A DNA stretch of 64,000 nucleotides, taken from contig JBJKYL010000019.1 in assembly GCA_045561055.1 (NCBI GenBank), positions 372,001-436,000 of the forward strand, in the 5' to 3' direction. This stretch comes from SMWC01 sp045561055. Its GTDB lineage: Bacteria; Pseudomonadota; Gammaproteobacteria; Steroidobacterales; Rariloculaceae. A program made the translations under genes and the position numbers. Numbering within the stretch: the first letter of the stretch is position 1; every line of letters starts with the position of its first letter. Of the stretch, positions 8,661 through 17,116 are shown in pieces. The notes under the pieces are model-generated. The model saw only the letters and a program-made list of their open reading frames with translations, was not told the DNA's origin and did no database searches.

Positions 8661-9227
8661 CTAGGGGACGGCATTGAACCGTTCCGCGGCTTTTCTAAAT
8701 TCTACTCGCGCGTTCTCGATATCGAACGGCCGCTCGAATAAAGTTTCCGCGTCCCATTCGCTACGTCCGGGCTTGAAGTAATCTCCGCCGTAAATATGAA
8801 TAGCCCCGGTAAAACGCGTGATCGGATTCGTGACTGAATGAATTGCGTCATCCGGTAGGCGATAAACGTCCTTCGCCGACAATGCCGCGGCACCAGTTGG
8901 CTCGATAGTTTTACTATTGCGATCCCATATAATATTGTTCTCGCGACCTGTGTAGATTCCGATTGATGCCCACATATTGTGATTGTGGGGCAACAACGAA
9001 ATCAGAGGGGGCCAGATCACGTTTAATATGGTTATCTCATCATCGTTGTAGAGTTTGTGAAGACCAGCCTTTTTAGGTTCGCCGAGTTCCGCTATTAGAG
9101 CGCCCGGGCGCAGGACCGCACGGCGAAGTACTTCTTCGACCGCTGCCTGACTATCGGAATCACGCCGTACGGTTGTGACGTCATCGATAAATGTGTCGAG
9201 ATCAAAACTAAATTGTGAGTTTGACAT
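8661..9227 (-). CDS. Cupin-fold metal enzyme, cysteine dioxygenase-like
   Basis: The 188-residue protein has a cupin-type metal motif: H81 and H83 in LLPHNHN, E97 in YTGRENN, and later His residues at 130 (DDAIHSV) and 144 (AIHIYGGDY). This pattern fits the double-stranded beta-helix enzymes related to cysteine dioxygenase and the COG5553 group. A thiol or small-acid dioxygenase in the cytoplasm is a reasonable guess; the sulfur-related neighbourhood makes a thiol substrate attractive, but that is inference. The start is preceded by an AAGGA-like ribosome site. Confidence 0.72.
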   Translation of the reverse strand: MSNSQFSFDLDTFIDDVTTVRRDSDSQAAVEEVLRRAVLRPGALIAELGEPKKAGLHKLYNDDEITILNVIWPPLISLLPHNHNMWASIGIYTGRENNIIWDRNSKTIEPTGAAALSAKDVYRLPDDAIHSVTNPITRFTGAIHIYGGDYFKPGRSEWDAETLFERPFDIENARVEFRKAAERFNAVP

Positions 9228-9312
9228 ATTGATCCTTTTTGCTTGATCTTGTCAGGGGTACTCGCATCTGATGCCTCCTACGAGTAGATCTATACTGAAG
9301 ATTTTTTTGAAT

Positions 9313-9762
9313 CTAGGCCAGTGGAGTCTTCCGATTGTCCAGTGCCAGCCAGTTTTGCTTGATCAATACAAGCATTAGCCAATAGTAAATTCCGTAGTGC
9401 ATGACAGTGTGTGCCCCACCCCAATTCTGCCTGGTCAGGTGACCGTATAGTAGTACGAACATGAATGAGAGGCCGCCGATGAACGCCCAACGCGTCCACA
9501 GCCCGAGTGTCATGCATGCTCCGATAAATGCTTCCCAATAAGGGATCGTATTGAGGGCCAGGTGTACGAGAGGCATCGGAAGATATGTATCGACGAAAGT
9601 TTCCGCTTGGGGGGTAGCCCACTCGCTAACACCCGTTAATATCCGCATGAAGCCATGTAGGAATAGATTAAGCCCTACAAATATCCGAAAGAAGAAATAT
9701 CCAATCATGAGATTAGAAACGGTTCCAGTTGGCCTAGTTTCCGTATCAATAGTTATTTTCAT
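9313..9762 (-). CDS. DoxX/DoxD-like membrane protein
   Basis: The 149-residue protein has four hydrophobic helices and the family-like segments FFFRIFVGLNLFLHG, IPYWEAFIGACMTLG and YGHLTRQNWG. DoxX/DoxD-type proteins are small inner-membrane proteins; one characterised group is part of thiosulfate:quinone oxidoreductase, while many others have no known role. It may be transcribed with the cupin gene downstream, 85 bases away on the same strand. Function here is uncertain. Confidence 0.72.
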   Translation of the reverse strand: MKITIDTETRPTGTVSNLMIGYFFFRIFVGLNLFLHGFMRILTGVSEWATPQAETFVDTYLPMPLVHLALNTIPYWEAFIGACMTLGLWTRWAFIGGLSFMFVLLYGHLTRQNWGGAHTVMHYGIYYWLMLVLIKQNWLALDNRKTPLA

Positions 9763-10076
9763 GGGTTGACCCTCATTATTTATGATTTTATTGAGTGCTG
9801 TTTCCGCTGGTTACTATTTTACGGGATATTGGTTCATAGTTGGTTTTACTATTTGTTAAGTGCCAATATTTATTGCTACTTATAATGTAATCGTAATCTG
9901 AGTCTCAGTTTACCCTTGAAGGCCTTAGTTACTAATTTTCGATTGGCTGGAGGGTGTTGAATCGCTTCCATCTGAAATTTCCGCATATTGTTCTAAAGGA
10001 TTGGCATAAGGGCGTCGATTTCGCCGTGTATTCTTAGTCCCTAGGTAAATTCCTCGTTTAGTTAGAGAACCTCCTA
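9763..10076. other. Non-coding divergent promoter region
   Basis: This 314-base AT-rich stretch separates the minus-strand DoxX-like gene from the plus-strand sulfite-reductase cluster. It should hold both promoters. I see no hairpin terminator, tRNA or convincing operator. The sequence just before the DUF2849 start reads like a reverse-complemented ribosome site (CCTCC), so translation of that gene may rely on little or no Shine-Dalgarno pairing. Confidence 0.5.
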
Positions 10077-10364
10077 ATGCAAATGATTATCGCGAGCCGG
10101 TTAGTCGATGGGCGCGTCGTTTTTATGGACGATGGAGCAGATTGGACTGACTCCATAGAAGATGGCGTATGTCTTGAGACCGAAATTGAAACCGTGCGGC
10201 GTATGACGGCTGCTGAGCTAGCGATTGAGAACTGTGAAATTGTTGATCCTTACCTTATTGAAGTTGTGGGGGAGGATGGCGAGCGGCGTCCGGCAAAAAT
10301 CCGTGAGGCTATACGGGCATTCGGGCCCTCGGTCAGGACCGATCAGCTATGTAGTGGTGGATAG
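10077..10364 (+). CDS. DUF2849 protein, sulfite-reductase-associated
   Basis: The 95-residue acidic protein matches the small DUF2849 family, which is almost always encoded just before a nitrite/sulfite reductase gene. Its role is not established; an accessory or redox-partner function in sulfite reduction is presumed from context. A second ATG at 10083 could also be used. The gene ends five bases before cysI, so the three genes from here to 12624 are very probably one operon. Confidence 0.8.
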   Translation: MQMIIASRLVDGRVVFMDDGADWTDSIEDGVCLETEIETVRRMTAAELAIENCEIVDPYLIEVVGEDGERRPAKIREAIRAFGPSVRTDQLCSGG

Positions 10365-10369
10365 ACAGT

Positions 10370-12043
10370 ATGTATCGTTACGACGAGTTCGATGAAAAGC
10401 TGGTTTGCGAGCGGGTAGAGCAGTTCCGCCGCCAGGTTGAGCGCCGCATGTCTGGTGAGCTGACTGAGGACCAGTTCAAACCGTTAAGGCTTTTGAACGG
10501 TCTATACATGCAGCTACATGCCTATATGCTTCGCGTCAACATTCCATACGGTAGCTTATCGTCTAAGCAGATGCGTGTGTTCGCGCATGTTGCGCGCAAC
10601 TATGACAAGGGTTTCGGGCATTTCACAACGCGACAGAACATCCAGTACAACTGGGTAAAGCTAGAAGAAGTTCCCAATCTTCTGAAAGAACTCGCGGAGG
10701 TTGAGGTCACGGCTATTCAGTCATCCGGAAATTGTGTGCGCAATATTACCGCAGATCAATATGCCGGAAGGGCGGCGGAAGAACTTGCAGATCCCCGACC
10801 CTACTGCGAGTTACTTCGCCAGTATTCCTTACTCCACCCGGAGTTCTCCTATTTGCCTCGCAAATTTAAGATCTCAGTGACCGGTTCACCGACCGATCGT
10901 GCGGCCGTTGCGCTTCACGACATCGGGTTGCGTATGCATCTAAATAGTTCTGGAAAGATGGGCTTCGAGATTCTTGTTGGCGGCGGGCAAGGCAGAACAC
11001 CGTTTATAGCCCATACAATTCGTGAGTGGTTAGATCCGGAGCATGTCCTTTCTTATGTCGAAGCGATTTTGCGAGTCTACAACATACATGGTCGCCGCGA
11101 TAACATTTATAAGGCCCGCATCAAGATTGTTGTAAATCAAATGGGTATCGATAAATATCGGGAGCTCGTTGACGAAGAATGGGAACGAATTAAGGATGGT
11201 TCGCTTAACGTTCCTCAGAAAGAGATCGACCGAATTAACGACTACTTCGCGCCGCCAGTCTATGAGAGGCTTGAAGATGTCAGTGACGACCTGGATTCCT
11301 TACGCGAGATTTCTGCCGACTTTGATCGCTGGATGAACAGTAACGTTGTCGCGCACAAATCGGCTGGGTATAGCATTGTCAATATCACGCTTAAGGCTCC
11401 GGGCCGTGTACCAGGTGATATCACTGCCGATGACATGGATGCCTTGGCTGATCTATCAGAGAGGTACAGTTTTGGGGAAATCCGAGTCAGTCATCGCCAG
11501 AATCTTACCTTCGTCGACGTACAGCAACGAGATCTGCATTCTCTTTGGCAGGATCTTGACGCGATTGACCTAGCTACCCCTAACCTAGGGCAACTGACGG
11601 ACATCATCTGCTGCCCTGGTTTGGATTTTTGTAGTCTAGCGAATGCTCGTTCGATTCCGGTCGCGAACGATATCAACCAGCATTTCCTAGATGTTGACCG
11701 CCTGGCTCTGGTCGGTGATTTGACCGTTAATATCTCAGGTTGTATGAACGCTTGCGGCCATCACCACGTTGGTAATATTGGGATTCTTGGCGTAGATAAG
11801 CGCGGTAAGGAATTTTTCCAGTTGACGCTCGGTGGATCTTCCGATGAGGGTGCGTCATTAGGTGACCGGCTTGGTCGTGGTTTGCCACAAGAGGATGTAC
11901 CCGAGGCGATAGAGGCTATCGTTGATCGGTACCTTGAAACACGTAATGACGGCGAGCGTTTCCTGGATACTTATCGTCGGGTCGGTATCAAGCCGTTTCA
12001 GAATGCCGTGTATGGCGATGTCAGTACTAAGGTGGTTGCGTAA
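10370..12043 (+). CDS. cysI: Sulfite (nitrite) reductase hemoprotein
   Basis: The 557-residue enzyme carries the siroheme-[4Fe-4S] cysteines in CCPGLDFC (about residues 414-421) and GCMNACGHHH (about 456-465). N-terminal repeats with the ferredoxin-like FTTRQNIQYNW and SHRQNLTF blocks bind substrate and siroheme. It performs six-electron reduction of sulfite to sulfide (or nitrite to ammonia) in the cytoplasm. Flanking DUF2849 and DUF934 genes point to assimilatory sulfite reduction. It overlaps the next gene by one base (TAATG). No flavoprotein subunit gene is in the window, so a ferredoxin donor or a distant CysJ is implied. Confidence 0.93.
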   Translation: MYRYDEFDEKLVCERVEQFRRQVERRMSGELTEDQFKPLRLLNGLYMQLHAYMLRVNIPYGSLSSKQMRVFAHVARNYDKGFGHFTTRQNIQYNWVKLEEVPNLLKELAEVEVTAIQSSGNCVRNITADQYAGRAAEELADPRPYCELLRQYSLLHPEFSYLPRKFKISVTGSPTDRAAVALHDIGLRMHLNSSGKMGFEILVGGGQGRTPFIAHTIREWLDPEHVLSYVEAILRVYNIHGRRDNIYKARIKIVVNQMGIDKYRELVDEEWERIKDGSLNVPQKEIDRINDYFAPPVYERLEDVSDDLDSLREISADFDRWMNSNVVAHKSAGYSIVNITLKAPGRVPGDITADDMDALADLSERYSFGEIRVSHRQNLTFVDVQQRDLHSLWQDLDAIDLATPNLGQLTDIICCPGLDFCSLANARSIPVANDINQHFLDVDRLALVGDLTVNISGCMNACGHHHVGNIGILGVDKRGKEFFQLTLGGSSDEGASLGDRLGRGLPQEDVPEAIEAIVDRYLETRNDGERFLDTYRRVGIKPFQNAVYGDVSTKVVA

Positions 12044-12624
12044 TGGCTCTCATCAATAATGGTGCATTGGTAGAGGATGACTTCGTCTACCTTGACGATG
12101 ACGCCAATCTGCCCGAGGATGATGCCGTTATCGTTAGCCTTGAGCGATGGCAGGCCAGTCGTGAAAACCTGTTACGGCGATCAGCTCCGATTGGGCTGCT
12201 TCTAAAGAGCGACCAACTTCCTGAGTGTATTGGCGAAGGTCTACAACGGCTCGCGGTGATCGCATTGGAGTTTCCAGCATTTCGCGACGGGCGTGCCTAT
12301 TCCTATGCTCGACTGTTGCGAGACAAGTATGCCTACAAAGGTGAGTTACGTGCTGTTGGAGATATCCTGCTTGAGCAACTACATTTTATGGTACGTACAG
12401 GCTTTGATTCTTTTGAGTTTGAAACCGACGATCCTCTACGCGATTTTGAGGTTGCTGCCAGTGATTTTTCTGTTTGGTATCAACCGACAGGTGACGGCCG
12501 TGATACTGCTTCCGAGCTCCGCTGGCGTCACTTGGAACCAGTCCTTTCCACATGTCCGGTAGCAGGACCGAAGCGCACTGATAATGCCTCAGGTTGGCGG
12601 TCTTTCCTAGCGCGCCGAGCGTAG
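12043..12624 (+). CDS. DUF934 protein, sulfite-reduction associated
   Basis: The 193-residue protein has the DUF934 core: LALEFPAFRDGRAYS-like text (here VIALEFPAFRDGRAYSYARL) and RAVGDILLEQLHFMVRTGFDSFE. DUF934 proteins accompany sulfite reductases and are presumed to help electron delivery or assembly. The start codon overlaps the cysI stop, consistent with translational coupling. The last third is less conserved-looking. This gene usually precedes cysH in related clusters; here cysH is absent and an origin-like AT-rich region follows instead. Confidence 0.85.
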   Translation: MALINNGALVEDDFVYLDDDANLPEDDAVIVSLERWQASRENLLRRSAPIGLLLKSDQLPECIGEGLQRLAVIALEFPAFRDGRAYSYARLLRDKYAYKGELRAVGDILLEQLHFMVRTGFDSFEFETDDPLRDFEVAASDFSVWYQPTGDGRDTASELRWRHLEPVLSTCPVAGPKRTDNASGWRSFLARRA

Positions 12625-12981
12625 ATTGTATTGTAACATTATGATTTTTTTATAAAAAAAATATTGACGTTTTTTAACCAATTTAATCTATTGTTATGTA
12701 GTACGAGGATCAAGCTGGAATATTCATGTATTTTTCCACAGAGTTATCCACAGGATCTGTGGATCACTGTGTGCCGGCGCAGGGTGGCTTAATTATGGTG
12801 CGGCAGTTACCCAAACTTTCCTTCATACAACTACTGATTAACTAGAGACCCTAAGGTCACGAATCGTCAATATATCCTTCAGAAAGAGGCTTTTTCAGCT
12901 TGTGGCCATACTTACTTAATGCGGCTTTCACCGATACACCAAGGAAATCCTGCGATGATAGTTCAACGACCTCGGAAGTAA
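12625..12981. other. Non-coding origin-like region: AT-rich stretch plus DnaA-box cluster
   Basis: This 357-base gap has an AT-only palindrome at 12645-12660 (seven T, AT, seven A) inside a strongly AT-rich stretch (about 12625-12730). Three DnaA-box-like 9-mers follow: TTTTCCACA at 12732-12740, the consensus TTATCCACA at 12744-12752, and TGTGGATCA at 12758-12766, which is TGATCCACA on the other strand. Two GATC sites overlap the last two boxes and a third lies at about 12708. AT-rich DNA beside clustered boxes is how bacterial origins are built. No dnaA, dnaN, gidA or parAB gene is adjacent, so this may be a DnaA-regulated or titration site instead. The right end shows no gene. Confidence 0.45.
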
Positions 12982-13839
12982 GTGACCGCTGGTCGTGATC
13001 TAACAGGTAAGACCGCGCTTGTGACCGGCGTTAATGCCGGTATTGGCTACGAAACAATGCGTGTATTAGCGTCGCGCGGAGCTCACGTGATGGGCACAGC
13101 GCGCTCGTTAGAGAAAGGTCGTGAAGCTTGCGAGAGAGTTGAAGGTCATGCTACGCCTCTGGTTCTAGAGCTATCGGATTTCTCTTCTGTCGTGGCATGT
13201 GCGGAATCTGCGCGAGCGCAAGCTAATGTGATCGATATTCTGGTATGTAACGCTGGTGTAATGCTGAACGAGTTGCGGCAGGTACAGGGGATCGAAATGC
13301 ATTTTGTAGTCAATCACCTGGGCCATTTTCTCCTCGTTAATCGTCTTCTTGATCTGATATTTGCAGCGCCGCAGGGTAGGGTTGTTGTCGTTTCTAGCCG
13401 AGCACATCGTTCAGCGCCAGTGGACGGGATTCAATTCGATAATCTTGCGGGCGAAGGGCCATTTGATCGTCAGCAATATTATGGTCATTCGAAGCTGGCT
13501 AATGGTCTTTTCTCGCGCGAGCTTGCGCGGCGAATGGAGGGTACTCCTGCAACCGCTAACTGCCTCCATCCCGGCATTGTGGTGACGAACATCGCACGAA
13601 ATCTTCCGGGTTGGCAAGATACAATTTTTCGGTTCGTTGGACCGTTGTTTGTGAAGTCGGTCGAGGAGGGTGCAGCGACGACCTGCTACGTTGCTACAAG
13701 CCCGGATTTAATCGGTGTCAGTGGTTGTTATTTCTCTGACTGCAATCAGGTTACACCTAGTGCGACAATGCGGAACGATGCGATGGCACAAAGATTGTGG
13801 ACAGTCTCGGAGGGGTTAACCAAGCCCTATCTAATTTAG
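12982..13839 (+). CDS. Short-chain dehydrogenase/reductase, retinol dehydrogenase-like
   Basis: The 285-residue protein has the cofactor motif TGVNAGIG near residues 13-20, LVCNAGVM near 87-94 and the catalytic YYGHSKLA near 167-174. These define an NAD(P)-dependent short-chain dehydrogenase; the sequence style is that of retinol dehydrogenase or WW-domain oxidoreductase relatives. An in-frame TAA sits directly before the GTG start, fixing the 5' limit, and GGAAG lies just upstream. Substrate unknown. It converges with the ABM-domain gene. Confidence 0.86.
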   Translation: MTAGRDLTGKTALVTGVNAGIGYETMRVLASRGAHVMGTARSLEKGREACERVEGHATPLVLELSDFSSVVACAESARAQANVIDILVCNAGVMLNELRQVQGIEMHFVVNHLGHFLLVNRLLDLIFAAPQGRVVVVSSRAHRSAPVDGIQFDNLAGEGPFDRQQYYGHSKLANGLFSRELARRMEGTPATANCLHPGIVVTNIARNLPGWQDTIFRFVGPLFVKSVEEGAATTCYVATSPDLIGVSGCYFSDCNQVTPSATMRNDAMAQRLWTVSEGLTKPYLI

Positions 13840-13853
13840 GCGCTACCAGCTTA

Positions 13854-14540
13854 TTAGTCTAATGCGTTATAGAGGCGCTCGTCATAAAGGGCGCCGCTCA
13901 GGGGAAAGAGCCTCGCACGGAACGACTTCGTATGATTAGCGCCATAATGGGCTTCCTGAGCTGCCGCGTCTTCCCAAGCTTCCACGACGGTCATATGATT
14001 CCGTCGATTAGACTGAACTAATACGTCAAATCGCCCATTTCCGTTGTCCCGGCGACTCTCGGCCGCCAGTGCACCGAGGAGCTCAACCGCTAGGTCGGTA
14101 TTGTTGGGTGTCACGTCTACGTGTGTTACTGCGAAAACTCCGTCGGGTCCAACTTCTACACTCGTAGCTGTTGTGAGGTCGCCGTGTTCGCGAGCATCGA
14201 TCGGGCTATACAGTATCGAATCTATGCTGGTGCGAAACCGTTCTGCGTGGGTAGAGCTGGCATGCGCGTCACGGGTCTGTGCGTCTCGCCAGGTCTCGAG
14301 AATGCTGAAATGGTTAGGTTGACCGATACGCTGGAAGGCCTGAAAGTGCATATTTCCCTCTATTCCTCGGCTTGTCTCAACGTATTCTTTGAGTAATGCG
14401 GCTGTTTGGTTAGCCGTAGAGGGCGCAACTTCTATATAAGTGACGGTATGTGCAATCTCCTCCATTTGTCCGTGTGCAACCGTCGCGTACCCGATAGCGA
14501 GCCCAACGAAGCAGAAGGTGGCACTTAGTGAAATTCTCAT
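13854..14540 (-). CDS. Exported protein with two antibiotic-biosynthesis-monooxygenase (ABM) domains
   Basis: A signal peptide (residues 1-25, ending VAHGQ) precedes two tandem dimeric alpha-beta barrel repeats, roughly residues 30-120 and 130-228. Both contain the ABM-type pattern of a beta strand, an FDVLVQ or FQAFQ segment, then ILETWRDAQTRDAHASS and VVEAWEDAAAQEAHYGAN. Cytoplasmic ABM proteins are heme-degrading or quinone-forming monooxygenases; a periplasmic fused dimer is less usual. No metal ligand is certain. It may act on an aromatic or quinone compound. It converges with the SDR gene and is divergent from a DUF6152 gene. Confidence 0.78.
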   Translation of the reverse strand: MRISLSATFCFVGLAIGYATVAHGQMEEIAHTVTYIEVAPSTANQTAALLKEYVETSRGIEGNMHFQAFQRIGQPNHFSILETWRDAQTRDAHASSTHAERFRTSIDSILYSPIDAREHGDLTTATSVEVGPDGVFAVTHVDVTPNNTDLAVELLGALAAESRRDNGNGRFDVLVQSNRRNHMTVVEAWEDAAAQEAHYGANHTKSFRARLFPLSGALYDERLYNALD

Positions 14541-14714
14541 GGTTTATTCCTCTGTTTTGTTTTTCGATTGCTGGTTTGGTGCGATTCAGCTTAACTATTG
14601 AATGATTCTAACCGGCCCCAAGAGTTAATTGATATATTTTTTATTAACAATAAGTTAGGAGTCAGATTTAGTAGTTCGCTATGTTCGTATCGCAGTAACA
14701 CTGAGATTGCTATT

Positions 14715-15761
14715 ATGGTAACTATGGTTTTGAGCTGGCGATCAATCAGTTTCTTCGCGCTTGTGATTGGATCGGTAGTATCTCCTGCTATCGGCCATCA
14801 TTCGGACGATCCGCATTTCTTCATGGACCAGAATGTTCGATACGAAGGCGTCGTAACCGAGTTTAGGTTCGTTAATCCTCATGCGTATGTTTATTTTGAT
14901 ATGGTGCGAGATGACGATTCAGTTGAGTCATGGCGCTGCGAGCTTCCCGCTGCTGTCACGTTACGCCGGCAAAACTGGACGACAGAATCTATTACGCCCC
15001 GCCAGAGAGTCAGGATCAATGGTTCACCGGCACGACGAGAGGCTAACCATTGTTACGTGAATGCCTTTGTACTTGAGGATGGTACGGTCGTTCCGCGTCA
15101 GGATGCCGGTCCCGTTCTCGTGGTCGAGGACGCTGCACACGACCGGCACCCGCGACTCGACAACGGTCAACCAAACATCAGTGGCTATTGGGCGACTCGA
15201 CCGCGCTCCAGCGGATTTCGAGAACGTGCTACACAAACAGCAGCAGCCCGTGTTGCCGCTGAGACATTCGAATACGAGTTCGACCACCCTGCACTTCAAT
15301 GTCAAAGTGTAGGTATTCTTCACGGTTGGCCGTTTGGTCGTTTTGTTAACCAAATAAGCCAGACCGGAGAGTACGTGACGATGACCTACGGTTATATGGA
15401 TCTCAAACGGACGATCTACTTAGATTTGACGGAACATCCAGATCAATTAGTACATACTGTCGCCGGACATTCGATTGGTCGCTGGGAAGACAATGTGCTG
15501 GTTGTAGATACGGTAGGAATATCGGCAGGCGCTGTCAGTCCAATAAGCAAACTCATGCATAGCGACCAGTATCATGTCGTTGAGCGGTTCTGGTACGACC
15601 AGGAGGCGCAGACACTGGTGCGCGACTATACGGCGAATGATCCGCTCTATTTCGAAAGACCGTTCAGTGGCCGTGACGTAGCGGATATTTCGGCTGTGCC
15701 TTATCGGCCATACGACTGTATTGAGCTCAGCGGTGCGAACAATATACGACCGGACGGTTAG
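14715..15761 (+). CDS. DUF6152 exported protein, long form
   Basis: The start at 14715 gives 348 residues with a signal peptide ending SPAIG, after which the mature chain begins HHSDDPHFF. The N-terminal domain holds GVVTEFRFVNPHAY, with the NPH His at mature position 29. The C-terminal half carries AGHSIGRWEDNVLVVDT, the repeat-like block shared with three other long paralogues here. DUF6152 has no known function. The upstream frame to 14598 lacks a signal peptide and is rejected as start. See the finding on the conserved mature N-terminus. Confidence 0.8.
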   Translation: MVTMVLSWRSISFFALVIGSVVSPAIGHHSDDPHFFMDQNVRYEGVVTEFRFVNPHAYVYFDMVRDDDSVESWRCELPAAVTLRRQNWTTESITPRQRVRINGSPARREANHCYVNAFVLEDGTVVPRQDAGPVLVVEDAAHDRHPRLDNGQPNISGYWATRPRSSGFRERATQTAAARVAAETFEYEFDHPALQCQSVGILHGWPFGRFVNQISQTGEYVTMTYGYMDLKRTIYLDLTEHPDQLVHTVAGHSIGRWEDNVLVVDTVGISAGAVSPISKLMHSDQYHVVERFWYDQEAQTLVRDYTANDPLYFERPFSGRDVADISAVPYRPYDCIELSGANNIRPDG

Positions 15762-15787
15762 AAATAGAGGTGCCCGATTAATGGTTT

Positions 15788-17074
15788 TTAACTTGTGTTT
15801 GGACCACCGTAGCGGCGCAGTCGAATATCGGCTTGCTCCTTATGACCCATAAACCCTTCGAGGTCGCAGAGGCGTGAGCAGTATTTACCAACCGTCACCG
15901 ATGCTTCCTCAGTAATTCTTTGATACGTACAGGTCTTAATGAATTTTCCAACCCAGAGGCCGCCCGTATATCGTGCAGCTTTACGCGTTGGTAGTGTGTG
16001 ATTTGTGCCGATGACCTTGTCTCCGTAAGAGACATTAGTTTCCGGTCCCAAAAACAGCGCGCCGTAGTTTTTCATATTGTTGAGAAAATATTCTGGGTTG
16101 GTGGTCATTACCTGAACGTGTTCAGATGCTATTTCGTCCGCGACACGCACCATCTCGTCTTCACTGTCGCAGACGATAACCTGTCCATAGTTTAACCATG
16201 CTTTTCCAGCTATCTCTGCGGTTGGTAGTGTTTTTAATTGCTGCTCGACAGCGGCCATAGTGTCCTGAGCCAATACTTCTGAATCGGTTAATAGGATAGC
16301 GGGTGAGGTCGGTCCGTGTTCGGCCTGGCCTAGTAGATCGGCTGCGCAGAGTTTGCCATCTACACTTTCGTCCGCGATGATCAGCGTCTCGGTTGGTCCG
16401 GCTAGCAGGTCGATTCCAACTCGGCCGAAGAGTTGTCGCTTCGCTTCTGCAACATAGGCATTACCAGGGCCGACGATCATGTCCACCGCCTCAATATTCT
16501 CGGTTCCGAGTGCCATAGCAGCAACCGCCTGGACACCGCCGAGACAATAAATTTCATCTGCTCCCGCGAGATCCATTGCAACCACTATTGCCGAGCTGAT
16601 ACGACCTTCGTACGGTGGAGCGGACGCAATAATGCGTTTAACGCCCGCGACTCTCGCCGTCACAATGCTCATATGTGCTGAGGCGACCATCGGGTATTTA
16701 CCGCCCGGCACGTAGCAGCCGACGCTGTTTACGGGGACATTTTTGTGGCCGAGTACTACGCCCGGTAGGGTTTCGACTTCTACGTCGTGTAAAGCATCTT
16801 TCTGTACGATTGCAAAATTTCTAATCTGTGTTTGAGCGAATTTGATATCGCTGATTATCTCTGCAGAGAGTTCCGCATAGCATGACTCGATTTCACTCTT
16901 TGTTAGGAGAAAAGATTCTGGTGACCAAGCATCAAACTTTTCCGAGTACTCACGTAGTGCTTCATTGCCACGAGCATCGATATCTTCGATGATATCCTCG
17001 ACTGTTCGGCGGATCCGACGATCCTGATCCGCGATTTCATTGCCTGATATTCCTTGTTTAAGGTAACGGGCCAT
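15788..17074 (-). CDS. HpsN-type sulfopropanediol dehydrogenase / histidinol dehydrogenase homologue
   Basis: The 428-residue protein belongs to the histidinol dehydrogenase superfamily, which oxidises a primary alcohol to an acid in two NAD-dependent steps. Zinc and catalytic residues are present: LLGQAEHGP, the Glu-His pair in ASEHVQVMT, GDKVIGTNHTLPT and a C-terminal His in EGFMGHKE. The segment GCYVPGGKYPMVASAHM resembles HpsN (R-2,3-dihydroxypropane-1-sulfonate 3-dehydrogenase) more than biosynthetic HisD. No his genes are nearby, which favours a catabolic role. An AGGAGA site precedes the ATG. Product and substrate are inferred from recalled family sequence, not from a search. Confidence 0.8.
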   Translation of the reverse strand: MARYLKQGISGNEIADQDRRIRRTVEDIIEDIDARGNEALREYSEKFDAWSPESFLLTKSEIESCYAELSAEIISDIKFAQTQIRNFAIVQKDALHDVEVETLPGVVLGHKNVPVNSVGCYVPGGKYPMVASAHMSIVTARVAGVKRIIASAPPYEGRISSAIVVAMDLAGADEIYCLGGVQAVAAMALGTENIEAVDMIVGPGNAYVAEAKRQLFGRVGIDLLAGPTETLIIADESVDGKLCAADLLGQAEHGPTSPAILLTDSEVLAQDTMAAVEQQLKTLPTAEIAGKAWLNYGQVIVCDSEDEMVRVADEIASEHVQVMTTNPEYFLNNMKNYGALFLGPETNVSYGDKVIGTNHTLPTRKAARYTGGLWVGKFIKTCTYQRITEEASVTVGKYCSRLCDLEGFMGHKEQADIRLRRYGGPNTS

Positions 17075-17116
17075 TTAGTTGTTCTCCTAAAAAGTCCACA
17101 ACTTTTCAGACACTAG

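Noticed and set aside
15788..17074. Annotation as biosynthetic histidinol dehydrogenase (hisD) of a histidine operon
   Set aside because: No other his gene is near, and the GCYVPGGKYPMVASAHM segment is closer to HpsN-type enzymes; the activity is left open.
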